Source of the DNA: JAGXSE01 sp040757295
GTDB lineage: Bacteria; Bacillota; PH28-bin88
Reading direction: 5' to 3'
Length of the DNA stretch: 64,000 bases
Assembly (NCBI GenBank): GCA_040757295.1
Contig: JBFLXH010000002.1
Coordinates: 71,024-135,023 of the forward strand
Under the pieces are notes generated by a model. The model was not told where the DNA came from. It saw nothing but the letters and a program-made list of their open reading frames with translations, and did no database searches. A program made the translations under genes and the position numbers. This document shows, piece by piece, positions 24,268-32,523 of this stretch. How positions within the stretch are numbered: the stretch's first letter is position 1; each line of letters opens with the position of its first letter.

Positions 24268-25428
24268 TTGAAGGATAATCGCTGTCTATTATTAACAGGC
24301 CCTGTTTATCTTCCTGACCGGGTGCGGGATGCCATGAGCAAGCAAATGATCGAACGCCGGGGGCCGGACGTTAAAGCCCTGATGGAAGAAATCATTTATG
24401 GGCTCAAAGCTGTTTTTAAAACCTCCCATGATGTCTTGTTATTTCCGGCTTCGGGGACAGGCGGTTTGGAACTGGCCTTAATTAATACCTTATCACCTGG
24501 GGATACGGTATTGTCCTTAAGTTGCGGGGTATTTGGCGACAGGTTTGCAGATATTGCCAGGACTCATAAATTAAATGTTATTAAAACTGATTTTGCCTGG
24601 GGTGAGGGAGTATCCATTGAAAAGGTTAAAGAAATCCTCCGCCAGGATAGCAGGAAGGAAATAAAGGCTCTCTTGATTACCCATAATGAAACCTCGACTG
24701 GTGTGGCCAATAATCTGGCAGATCTGGGTCTTTTAGCCCAGGAACATGGGGCCTTGGCCCTGGTAGATGCGATTAGTTCCTTGGCTGGGATAGATTTAAG
24801 AACAGATGAGTGGGGGTTAGATATCGTTGTTTCTGCCTCCCAAAAAGCTTTAATGGCAGCCCCGGGAATTGTGATGGTCAGTGTCAGCCCTAAAGCCTGG
24901 ACTGCCATTGAAAAATCCCAGTTCACCAAGTATTACTGGGACTTGCGCTGGATTAAAGATTTTTATGGGGAGAAGAAGCTTGCTCCTTATACAGCGCCGA
25001 CTAGCGCTATGTATGGTTTAAAGGAAGCTCTGACCATGATCTTTGAAGAAGGGTTGGAACAGGTATTAGAACGCCACCGAGTAATTGCCAAGGCTTTAAG
25101 AGCAGGGATCAGAGCAATGGGTCTTGAATTATATGTGCCCGATGAATGGGCTTCGGCAACTGTAACAACTGTAAAATATCCTCCGGGTATCGACGGTGCG
25201 GCATGGCGGCAAACCCTACGCAACAAGTACTGGGTTTCTGTTGCGGGCGGGCTGGGTAAGATAGAAGCCGCTACTTTCCGGGTTGGCCATATGGGTTATA
25301 TCGGCCGGGCGCAGATAATTGCGGGTCTTTCGGGGATGGAGTTGGCTTTGAAAGATTTCAACTTCCCGGTAGAACTAGGTGCTAGCCTGGTAGCAGCACA
25401 GCGGGCATTTGCAGAGGCTGGACTATAG
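24268..25428 (+). CDS. Class V aminotransferase (alanine/serine-glyoxylate type)
   Basis: Fold-type I PLP aminotransferase of 386 aa related to alanine-glyoxylate and serine-pyruvate aminotransferases. Features are TGPVYLPDRVRDAM, FPASGTGGLELAL, THNETSTGV, LVDAISSLAGI with the PLP Asp, and the Schiff-base Lys in SASQKALMAAPG. A phosphoserine-free start and VGHMGYI near the C-terminus also fit. It starts at TTG 24268 after AAGGAGG. It probably makes glycine from glyoxylate with serine or alanine as donor, giving hydroxypyruvate or pyruvate, which links to the hydroxyacid dehydrogenase and glycerate kinase upstream (inference). Confidence 0.88.
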   Translation: MKDNRCLLLTGPVYLPDRVRDAMSKQMIERRGPDVKALMEEIIYGLKAVFKTSHDVLLFPASGTGGLELALINTLSPGDTVLSLSCGVFGDRFADIARTHKLNVIKTDFAWGEGVSIEKVKEILRQDSRKEIKALLITHNETSTGVANNLADLGLLAQEHGALALVDAISSLAGIDLRTDEWGLDIVVSASQKALMAAPGIVMVSVSPKAWTAIEKSQFTKYYWDLRWIKDFYGEKKLAPYTAPTSAMYGLKEALTMIFEEGLEQVLERHRVIAKALRAGIRAMGLELYVPDEWASATVTTVKYPPGIDGAAWRQTLRNKYWVSVAGGLGKIEAATFRVGHMGYIGRAQIIAGLSGMELALKDFNFPVELGASLVAAQRAFAEAGL

Positions 25429-25442
25429 GAGGGGATAGGGGA

Positions 25443-26861
25443 GTGAGTGGGGTGGATAATTTAGTCGGTAAAATGATGGAAATTGCCGGTCCGGAAAATG
25501 TCTTAACAAGGGAATTGGACAAGTATACCTATTCTTATGACAGTTCTTTTCACTCCAGCCTGGTGCAATTACTGCCTGAGATTGTTGTAAAGGTGAAGAG
25601 CACTGCCGTAGTCTCCAGCATTATGAAGTATGCCTTTGCGAATGAAATACCGGTAACACCAAGGGGAGCAGGCAGCGGCCAAACAGGTGGCAGCGTGCCG
25701 GCTAGTAAAGGGATCCTATTGGACCTCTCCTGCTGGGACACCATTGAGGAGATAGACGCTAAAAACATGCAGGTAGTTGTGAGGCCCGGAGTAGTCCATG
25801 CCAATCTTAACCAGGCTTTAGCTCCCTATAACCTGTTCTTCCCTCCAGACCCCGGCAGCACCAAGATGGCTACCATCGGGGGGATGGTTTCTAATAACAG
25901 CAGCGGTTTGCGAGCCGTTAAGTACGGGAATACGGGTCAGTATGTACTTGGTTTGGAAGTAGTACTGCCGGACGGAGAGGTCATTATTACCGGTGGATTG
26001 ACCTCTAAGGCCTTAAAGAGTGTTTCAGGCATCGATTTGACTAAGCTTTTTGTAGGGGCGGAGGGGACTTGTGGAATTATCACCAGAGTCCGGCTGAAGG
26101 TCTTGCCCAAGCCCGCTGCTAGGGGCCTTTTAACGGCCCTTTTTGATAAGCTGGAGGACAGTGGGGAAACCGTTTTAGAGGTTTTTAAGGCCGGCATCCT
26201 GCCTTCGGGCATCGAGATTCTGGATGACGCCGCCATCAAAGCGGCAAATCTTTACAAGCCAGGTTTAAATATCCCTGCCGCCGAGGCAATGCTCTTGTTT
26301 GAAATTGACGGCAACCAGCCAAGTGTAGAGCATGAAGGTATGCTCTTGCAGGAAATCGTCAAGAAAAGGGCCAAAAACGTAGAATGGGCTACGGAAAAGG
26401 CCCGGATGGCCAAGTTATGGGAGGCTAGGGGTGTAATCGGCTCTGCCTCTGCGCGGGTTAAAGAGGGGGCAACCCGCATCTTTGCCGGGGAAGACATCAC
26501 CATCCCCTTGGAAAATGTCCCTAAGGCCTTAAGACGCATTAAAGAAATTGCCCAGAAATATAGCATCATAGTGGTGATTTACGGACATGTTGGCGATGGC
26601 AACATGCATACTGCGCCCATCATTGATCCTACCGATGCCAACGAAGTACAGAAGACTTTGCAGCTTGCCGATGAGATTCACCGCCTGGCGATTGAACTAG
26701 GGGGCTCAACCACTGGAGAACATGGGGTGGGTATTGTCAGAAGGCCTTACATGCGGGAAGAGCACGGCAATGCCTTGGATGTAATGTTCAGGTTAAAGAA
26801 AACTCTTGATTCGAAGGGAATAATGAACCCAGGTAAAATCTGGCCTTTGGAAGGAGAGTAA
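25443..26861 (+). CDS. glcD: FAD-linked 2-hydroxyacid oxidase subunit, GlcD family
   Basis: Flavoprotein of 472 aa. The PCMH-type FAD-binding domain (about 35-215) has VTPRGAGSGQTGGSVP and PPDPGSTKMATIGGM, and the oxidase C-terminal domain has YGHVGDGNMHTAPI and GSTTGEHGVGIVRRPYM. This family oxidises glycolate, D-lactate or longer 2-hydroxyacids. The partner Fe-S subunit gene follows after 4 bases. GTG 25443 is preceded by GGAGGGGAT. With the aminotransferase next to it, glycolate to glyoxylate is the most coherent reaction, but D-lactate cannot be excluded. Confidence 0.9.
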   Translation: MSGVDNLVGKMMEIAGPENVLTRELDKYTYSYDSSFHSSLVQLLPEIVVKVKSTAVVSSIMKYAFANEIPVTPRGAGSGQTGGSVPASKGILLDLSCWDTIEEIDAKNMQVVVRPGVVHANLNQALAPYNLFFPPDPGSTKMATIGGMVSNNSSGLRAVKYGNTGQYVLGLEVVLPDGEVIITGGLTSKALKSVSGIDLTKLFVGAEGTCGIITRVRLKVLPKPAARGLLTALFDKLEDSGETVLEVFKAGILPSGIEILDDAAIKAANLYKPGLNIPAAEAMLLFEIDGNQPSVEHEGMLLQEIVKKRAKNVEWATEKARMAKLWEARGVIGSASARVKEGATRIFAGEDITIPLENVPKALRRIKEIAQKYSIIVVIYGHVGDGNMHTAPIIDPTDANEVQKTLQLADEIHRLAIELGGSTTGEHGVGIVRRPYMREEHGNALDVMFRLKKTLDSKGIMNPGKIWPLEGE

Positions 26862-26865
26862 GACG

Positions 26866-28128
26866 ATGCCGGAACTAAACTTAACCGAAGGCCTTAAAAA
26901 ATGTGTGCGCTGTGGTCAGTGCCGCTTTGTGTGTCCGATTTTTGAACAAGAGAAGGATGAGGCATCCTCACCGCGAGGGCGCATTGCCCTGGTTAAGGCC
27001 ATGCAAGAAGGAAAATATCAGCCTTCCCAGGACATGCTGCAGAAAATGTATAACTGTCTGCTTTGCAAGACCTGTGTCAGCGAGTGTCCATCCGGAGTCC
27101 TTACTGATGAACTGATTCTTAAAAGCCGGGCTTACCTGGACCAGGTCATGGGCACACCATGGTGGAAAAAGACAGTTTTTCAGGGATTTCTAACCCGGCC
27201 GGCACTCCTGCATTGCTGTTTTGGGCTGATGCGCCTTTACCAAAAAACCGGTTTGCAATCATTGTTAACCAAGACCAGGATGATTGAACTTCTACCGGGG
27301 GATTTGCCTCAAGCGGAAAAAATAATGCCGGTCGTTTCCGGTATTCCGGCCCGTAAAATGTTGCCTGACCGGGTTCCTGCAAAGGGCCTCAAAAAGATAA
27401 AAGTGGCCTATTTTCTGGGTTGTGCCTCAAATTTGATTTATCCGGAAATACCTTTGGCCGCTGTGGAGGTCTTAAGCAAGCTTGGGTTTGAGGTAATCAT
27501 CTCTCAGGAGTTGAAATGCTGTGGTATGCCGGCGTTGGCTTACGGCCAGGAGAGGGTTACCCGAGACCTTGCTCTCGCAAATATATCTATATTATTGGAG
27601 GAAGGAGTGGAGGCAGTGGTGTCAGATTGCGCTACCTGCAGTTCCACCCTTATCGCTGAATACCCCAGGCTGTTCCCGGAAGACAGCTTGGAATACACAA
27701 AAGCCCAAGCTCTATCCCACAAAGCCATGGATCTGACAAAATTCATTGTTGAGAAGGCCGGGGTTCCAGCAAACCTGAAGGAAGTCAACAGGACAGTAAC
27801 CTATCATGACCCCTGCCATTTGATCCACTGTCAAAAGGTATCCCGGCAGCCTAGGGAATTACTGCGGGCCATTCCCGGGGTTAGCTTAAAAGAAGCCGGT
27901 AATGCAGCCCAATGCTGTGGTTCGGCGGGGAGCTTCAGTTTAGCTCATTATGACCTGTCGATGAAAATTTTAAATAAAAAGATTTCCGGTTTGGCAGCCA
28001 CCGGAGCCGATACCGTAGCCACTTGTTGTCCAACCTGTATGATGCAACTTAATTTTGGCCTAAAGAAAAACGGAGTGGCTGGGCAAACGCTGCATCCGGT
28101 GCAAATTTTGGCCGAAGCCATGGAATAA
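26866..28128 (+). CDS. glcF: Fe-S subunit of glycolate/lactate oxidase, GlcF-like
   Basis: A protein of 420 aa with two N-terminal 4Fe-4S motifs (CVRCGQCRFVCP and CLLCKTCVSECP) and two C-terminal CCG domains (CCGMPALAYGQ and CCGSAGSFS, with CATC and CPTC partners) like those of heterodisulfide reductase subunit B. It accepts electrons from the flavin subunit GlcD and passes them to a membrane or soluble carrier. ATG 26866 is behind GGAAGGAG. Last gene of the glyoxylate-related block. Confidence 0.92.
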   Translation: MPELNLTEGLKKCVRCGQCRFVCPIFEQEKDEASSPRGRIALVKAMQEGKYQPSQDMLQKMYNCLLCKTCVSECPSGVLTDELILKSRAYLDQVMGTPWWKKTVFQGFLTRPALLHCCFGLMRLYQKTGLQSLLTKTRMIELLPGDLPQAEKIMPVVSGIPARKMLPDRVPAKGLKKIKVAYFLGCASNLIYPEIPLAAVEVLSKLGFEVIISQELKCCGMPALAYGQERVTRDLALANISILLEEGVEAVVSDCATCSSTLIAEYPRLFPEDSLEYTKAQALSHKAMDLTKFIVEKAGVPANLKEVNRTVTYHDPCHLIHCQKVSRQPRELLRAIPGVSLKEAGNAAQCCGSAGSFSLAHYDLSMKILNKKISGLAATGADTVATCCPTCMMQLNFGLKKNGVAGQTLHPVQILAEAME

Positions 28129-28228
28129 GCCTCCTTAGTTAAGGTGCCTTTGCTTCAGGCAGGATTTCAGGTTTCAAGGAAAGAATACATCTAGAATTGC
28201 ACTGTTACTTGTTTGAGGAGGCCTGAGA

Positions 28229-30415
28229 TTGAAGGAATTGTTTGCGAACCTGAACCCAGAGCAAGAAGAAGCAGTGAAGCACATTGAAGGGCCCCTACTG
28301 GTACTGGCGGGCGCTGGTACCGGGAAAACCAGAGTGCTGACCAGCCGGGTGGCCTATCTGCTGTTTGAGGGCGTCCGTCCTTTTCAGATCCTGGCAATTA
28401 CTTTTACTAATAAGGCTGCCCAGGAAATGAAAGAACGCCTGGCTCTTATGGTGGGTCCCCTGGCAGAAGATCTATGGGTCAGCACTTTCCACGCTGCCTG
28501 TGTGCGCATCCTGCGGCGGGAGATTGGGGTCCTGGGCTACCAACCCAACTTTGTCATTTATGATACCTCTGACCAGCAGGTATTGCTGAAAAACTGCTTA
28601 AAAGAATTGAGTTTTGATGATAAAAGGTTTCCGCCCAGGGCGGTAGGTCATGCTATCAATCAGGCAAAAAACCGGCTTTTAAACCCAGACCAGTTTTCAT
28701 CCCTTGCCTCAACCTGGTACGAGCAGGAGATAGCCAGGGTTTATCACCTTTATCAGCACAGATTGCGTGCTTTTAACGCCTGTGACTTCGATGACCTGAT
28801 CATGAAGACGGTGGAGCTTTTTGAGCGGCACCCCGAGGTGCTTCGCTATTACCAGGAGAAGTTCAAATATATCTTGGTAGATGAATACCAGGACACCAAC
28901 CATGCCCAGTACAAATTAGTAAAGCTTCTAAGCCAACGGCATCACAACTTATGCGTGGTTGGTGACCCTGATCAATCCATTTACCGCTGGCGCGGTGCCG
29001 ACATCCAAAACATCCTTGATTTTGAAAAGGACTATCCAGAAGCCAAAGTAATCCGTTTGGAACAAAATTACCGGTCCACCGGCAACATCTTGTCTGCTGC
29101 CAATGCAGTTATTGCCTGTAACAGTAACCGTAAGCATAAAAATCTTTGGACGGACCAGTCTGCAGGCCATCCTCTTGTCCTCTTTGCCGGAGAGAGTGAA
29201 TGGGCGGAAGCCCGTTTTGTGGTTGAAGAAATTATGCGTCTTCACCGTGAAGAGGGACTGGACTACCGGAATTTTGCCCTCCTGTACCGGACTCATGCCC
29301 AGTCCCGGGTGTTGGAAGAAATGCTAATGCAAAAAGGCCTGCCGTACCAAATTTTAGGCGGCTTGCGGTTTTATGAGCGAAAAGAAATCAAGGATCTTTT
29401 GGCTTATTTGCGGGTGCTGCAAAACCCGGCTGACAATATCAGTCTGCAACGGGTGATCAATGTGCCCCGCCGCGGTATTGGGGAAACAACCTGGTCCCGG
29501 TTGGAAACGCTTGCTGCCCAGTACGGCCTTTCTGTAATTGAAGTTTTGGATAACGCTGAAGTTGGTGGTAGAGCCGCAAAGGCTTTGGCGGCTTTCAAGG
29601 AGTTGATCGAGGACCTCTGTGAAGCTCGTTTCCGTTTAACTGTCACAGAACTGGTGGACAAGGTGCTTTTGGCTACCGGATATTTGCAGGAACTGGAGGC
29701 AGAGAATACCCCGGAAGCATGGGCCAGATTAGAGAACCTGCAGGAATTCAAATCAGTCACTCGCAATTATGACCAAAACAGCGAAGAAAAGACACTGGAG
29801 GGTTTCCTGACTCAAGTTTCGTTAGTGGCCGATATTGATACCTATGAGGAAGGCGATGCCGTAACTTTAATGACTCTCCACACAGCTAAGGGTTTGGAGT
29901 TTCCGGTGGTTTTTCTTGTTGGGATGGAGGAGGGGATTTTCCCCCACAACCAGGCCTTGCTTGATGAGGTCGAATTGGAAGAAGAACGGCGTTTGTGTTA
30001 TGTCGGGATGACCCGTGCCCAACAGAAGCTCTATCTTTCTAATGCCAGGGAAAGAACTCTGTATGGCAATTTGGTGGCCAATAAGCAGTCCAGATTTATC
30101 TATGAGGTGCCGGGAGAACTGCTGTTGGTTGAGGGGAACCGCCTTTCCCTGCAGGAAGGCCTTGGTCATGGATCCCAGTTTAGTCCCCGTCAAGAGACTT
30201 GGCAGGCAAGCAAGTCAAGAAGCCAGGGGGTAAAAACGGCTGGCGAAAAAACTGTCAGTTTCAACCTGGGAGACAGAGTAGAACACTCCAAGTGGGGTGA
30301 GGGGGTAGTAGTAAAGGTGCAGGGGGAAGGCGCAGACGGGAAAATAACTGTAGCCTTTCCGAACCAGGGGCTCAAAGAACTGATGATTGCTTATGCTCCT
30401 TTAAAAAAGATCTAG
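28229..30415 (+). CDS. pcrA: UvrD/PcrA-type ATP-dependent DNA helicase
   Basis: SF1A 3'-5' helicase of 728 aa used in repair and for clearing RecA and transcription complexes. Motifs: Q-motif NLNPEQEEAV, Walker A AGAGTGKTRVL, DEYQDTN (Walker B), GDPDQSIYRWRGA, VFLVGMEEGIFPH, and YVGMTRAQ. The C-terminal 60 residues form the Tudor-like RNA polymerase-binding domain (GDRVEHSKWGEGVVV). It starts at TTG 28229 after GAGGAGG. ligA lies about 2.1 kb downstream, a common association in Firmicutes. Confidence 0.95.
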   Translation: MKELFANLNPEQEEAVKHIEGPLLVLAGAGTGKTRVLTSRVAYLLFEGVRPFQILAITFTNKAAQEMKERLALMVGPLAEDLWVSTFHAACVRILRREIGVLGYQPNFVIYDTSDQQVLLKNCLKELSFDDKRFPPRAVGHAINQAKNRLLNPDQFSSLASTWYEQEIARVYHLYQHRLRAFNACDFDDLIMKTVELFERHPEVLRYYQEKFKYILVDEYQDTNHAQYKLVKLLSQRHHNLCVVGDPDQSIYRWRGADIQNILDFEKDYPEAKVIRLEQNYRSTGNILSAANAVIACNSNRKHKNLWTDQSAGHPLVLFAGESEWAEARFVVEEIMRLHREEGLDYRNFALLYRTHAQSRVLEEMLMQKGLPYQILGGLRFYERKEIKDLLAYLRVLQNPADNISLQRVINVPRRGIGETTWSRLETLAAQYGLSVIEVLDNAEVGGRAAKALAAFKELIEDLCEARFRLTVTELVDKVLLATGYLQELEAENTPEAWARLENLQEFKSVTRNYDQNSEEKTLEGFLTQVSLVADIDTYEEGDAVTLMTLHTAKGLEFPVVFLVGMEEGIFPHNQALLDEVELEEERRLCYVGMTRAQQKLYLSNARERTLYGNLVANKQSRFIYEVPGELLLVEGNRLSLQEGLGHGSQFSPRQETWQASKSRSQGVKTAGEKTVSFNLGDRVEHSKWGEGVVVKVQGEGADGKITVAFPNQGLKELMIAYAPLKKI

Positions 30416-30640
30416 AATAACAAAGGTGAATTACTCTACGGGAGAGGCGCGTTTTTTGTCATTCTGATCCAGAGAGGCCACAAGCCCAGGAAGTTCCCTT
30501 TCCTTGCCGGTCACTTCCTCTTTCTCTCATAGGACTAATCCTGGTGATTGCTGCCTGGTTGTAATTGTTGCTGAATAGAGTGTTGCAGCGGTTAGCTGTC
30601 AGAATTTTGGGCCCTTAGGCTAGCCTACAGCGGAGGTGTT

Positions 30641-31471
30641 ATGGAATGGACCATTGGGAACCATACTACCGATTGGGTGGTGGGAAAAATGAAACGAATC
30701 TCAAAGAAGCAACTGGTAAAGGAACTGGAAGAAAGGTTCGGCGGGGAGTTTAGCCTGGCCGATGAATTGGTAAGACTTGGCTACCGGCTGTTTGCAAAAC
30801 CTTTCCCCCACAAAGAACTGTTTGGTGATGTTTTACTGGCATGTGCCGTTAAGGCCCATAAATCACTGGAAAGTCTTACCATATTGGCTAAACGGGGCTT
30901 TGGCGAGGATGCCAGTGTAATTACCCGGACAATAATAGAATTGGCCATTAACATTCTATACATTGCTCAGGACCCGCGCCCCCGTACTCAAAGGTATGTT
31001 GACTGGGAGCCGATTCGTAAGGAATGGTTATGGCGGCAAATGGAGGCGTACCACCCCCAGGTGAGCAAAAAATATTTTGCTGAAAGAAAACGGGTGCTTG
31101 ATCTTTACCGGAAAGTGGCCAAAAACTTCCGGGAAGATAAAAAGAAGGGCAACTGGTCTGGTATCACCTTAGCCGAAATGGCGGCAGAAGTGCAAATGTC
31201 TTGGCATGTTCATGTGCTCTATGCCCATCTGTCTAACCTTTCCCATAGCAATGTGGTAGGGGTTAAGCCTTATATAAAAGAAGCCTCCGGCGGGCGGCTT
31301 GCGGTATTGGTTGGTCCTTCTCCCGACTGGGTAGGGGAGGCCATTCCTGCCGCCCTGGAGGCCGTATTGAGGGTCTTTGGTCTGGTAAACGAGCTTTGGA
31401 ACCTAAAGTTAGAACAAGAATTAAACTCCATAGCTGACCGGTATGTAGCCTTAAGGGAGCACCAGCCCTAA
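30641..31471 (+). CDS. DUF5677-like hypothetical protein
   Basis: A soluble, mostly helical protein of 276 aa. The segment AHKSLESLTILAKRGFGEDA followed by TRTIIELAINILYIA, with a later YAHLSNLSHSN, matches the pattern of DUF5677 proteins, which often occur near mobile or defence genes; the function is unknown. ATG 30641 is behind GGAGG. It converges with the methyltransferase gene and only two bases separate the two stop codons, so antisense overlap of the transcripts is likely. Confidence 0.7.
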   Translation: MEWTIGNHTTDWVVGKMKRISKKQLVKELEERFGGEFSLADELVRLGYRLFAKPFPHKELFGDVLLACAVKAHKSLESLTILAKRGFGEDASVITRTIIELAINILYIAQDPRPRTQRYVDWEPIRKEWLWRQMEAYHPQVSKKYFAERKRVLDLYRKVAKNFREDKKKGNWSGITLAEMAAEVQMSWHVHVLYAHLSNLSHSNVVGVKPYIKEASGGRLAVLVGPSPDWVGEAIPAALEAVLRVFGLVNELWNLKLEQELNSIADRYVALREHQP

Positions 31472-31473
31472 TC

Positions 31474-32313
31474 CTAGCCGCACTGGCATGCCTGGGCGGG
31501 CTTCTTGCTGCTGGCCATAAAGATCTCGATGGCCGCGGCTTTGCCGCAGCTGCTTTGGCCGCAACACCGGCAATCAAGAGCCTCAACTTTCGCCTCAATT
31601 AAGCCAGCATCCTGCATCCAGCATGCCACTTCTTCGGCCGTGAAACCCAGCCAAATATCCGCCATTTCTTCCCGCATCCATTCATTGCTATGCTGGAAAA
31701 GGTCGGTGATTACCAATGTACCCCCGGGCTTTAAAACCCTTGCCATTTCCTGGATAGCTATCGCGGGATCTTCCAAGTGGTGAAGGAACATATTTGCAAG
31801 CACTAGTTCAGAGGCGTTGTCAGAAACAGGCAATTCGTAGCCATCTCCCTCTAAAAACTTGATATTGGAAATACCCTCAAGTTTGGCAATCCTGGCGGCT
31901 TCTTTAAGCATTAGCTCTGAGTTGTCAACGGCAATCACCTTTTTTACCCGCGGGGCTATTGCCCTGGCCAAATAACCACTACCTGTGCCGACATCAATAA
32001 CCTGCCATTCCTTCCCTAAGGGTACAGTTTCCAGTAGCCTTCTCTTAACTGATTCCCCGAAATACTCATCCTTCATATGTTCCCATTGAGGCGCGATCTG
32101 ATTGAAGTAATCCTTTACCTGTACTTCTGCCAGGGAATAATCCCGGGAATCCCCGGTCCGCAGCCAGTCCATCAAGGCCTGCCGGCTAAACCGCCATTCT
32201 CGCCCGATTTTCCGCGCCGGTACCTTCTCTTCCTTCAAGGTCTTTAATAAGGTCTTGGGGGTCACCTGAAACAGCTGGCTTGCCTCCTCAAGGGTTAAAA
32301 TTTCCTTTTCCAT
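31474..32313 (-). CDS. HTH-fused class I SAM methyltransferase with Cys-rich tail
   Basis: A protein of 279 aa in three parts. Residues about 1-55 are an excisionase/MerR-like helix-turn-helix (LTLEEASQLFQVTPKTLLK, GREWRFSRQALMDWL). Residues about 65-245 are a UbiE/ArsM-like methyltransferase with VIDVGTGSGYLARAI, VDNSELM, NMFLHHLEDP and RVLKPGGTLVI. The last 45 residues are Cys-rich, CRCCGQSSCGKAA and CQCG, which suggests metal or metalloid binding. The architecture suggests a DNA-bound enzyme or a methyltransferase regulated by metal; substrate unknown. ATG 32313 has AAGGAGG seven bases upstream; GTG 32316 is an alternative. Confidence 0.8.
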   Translation of the reverse strand: MEKEILTLEEASQLFQVTPKTLLKTLKEEKVPARKIGREWRFSRQALMDWLRTGDSRDYSLAEVQVKDYFNQIAPQWEHMKDEYFGESVKRRLLETVPLGKEWQVIDVGTGSGYLARAIAPRVKKVIAVDNSELMLKEAARIAKLEGISNIKFLEGDGYELPVSDNASELVLANMFLHHLEDPAIAIQEMARVLKPGGTLVITDLFQHSNEWMREEMADIWLGFTAEEVACWMQDAGLIEAKVEALDCRCCGQSSCGKAAAIEIFMASSKKPAQACQCG

Positions 32314-32523
32314 CACATTACCTCCTTGTCATTTGATAATATTATATTCCTTTAACAGCCAAGAAACAACTGCTAAATACAATTAAAGTAAATTAAAAGC
32401 CATTATTTCCAATGTTAAGGTAAGCAATACCTTGATTCCCCCTTGAAGGAAAAACTGGAAGACTGGCGAAACTAAAGATGCCTATGACAGGCTTCTCCCG
32501 GAAATTCCCTTTAAGAGGTGAAG

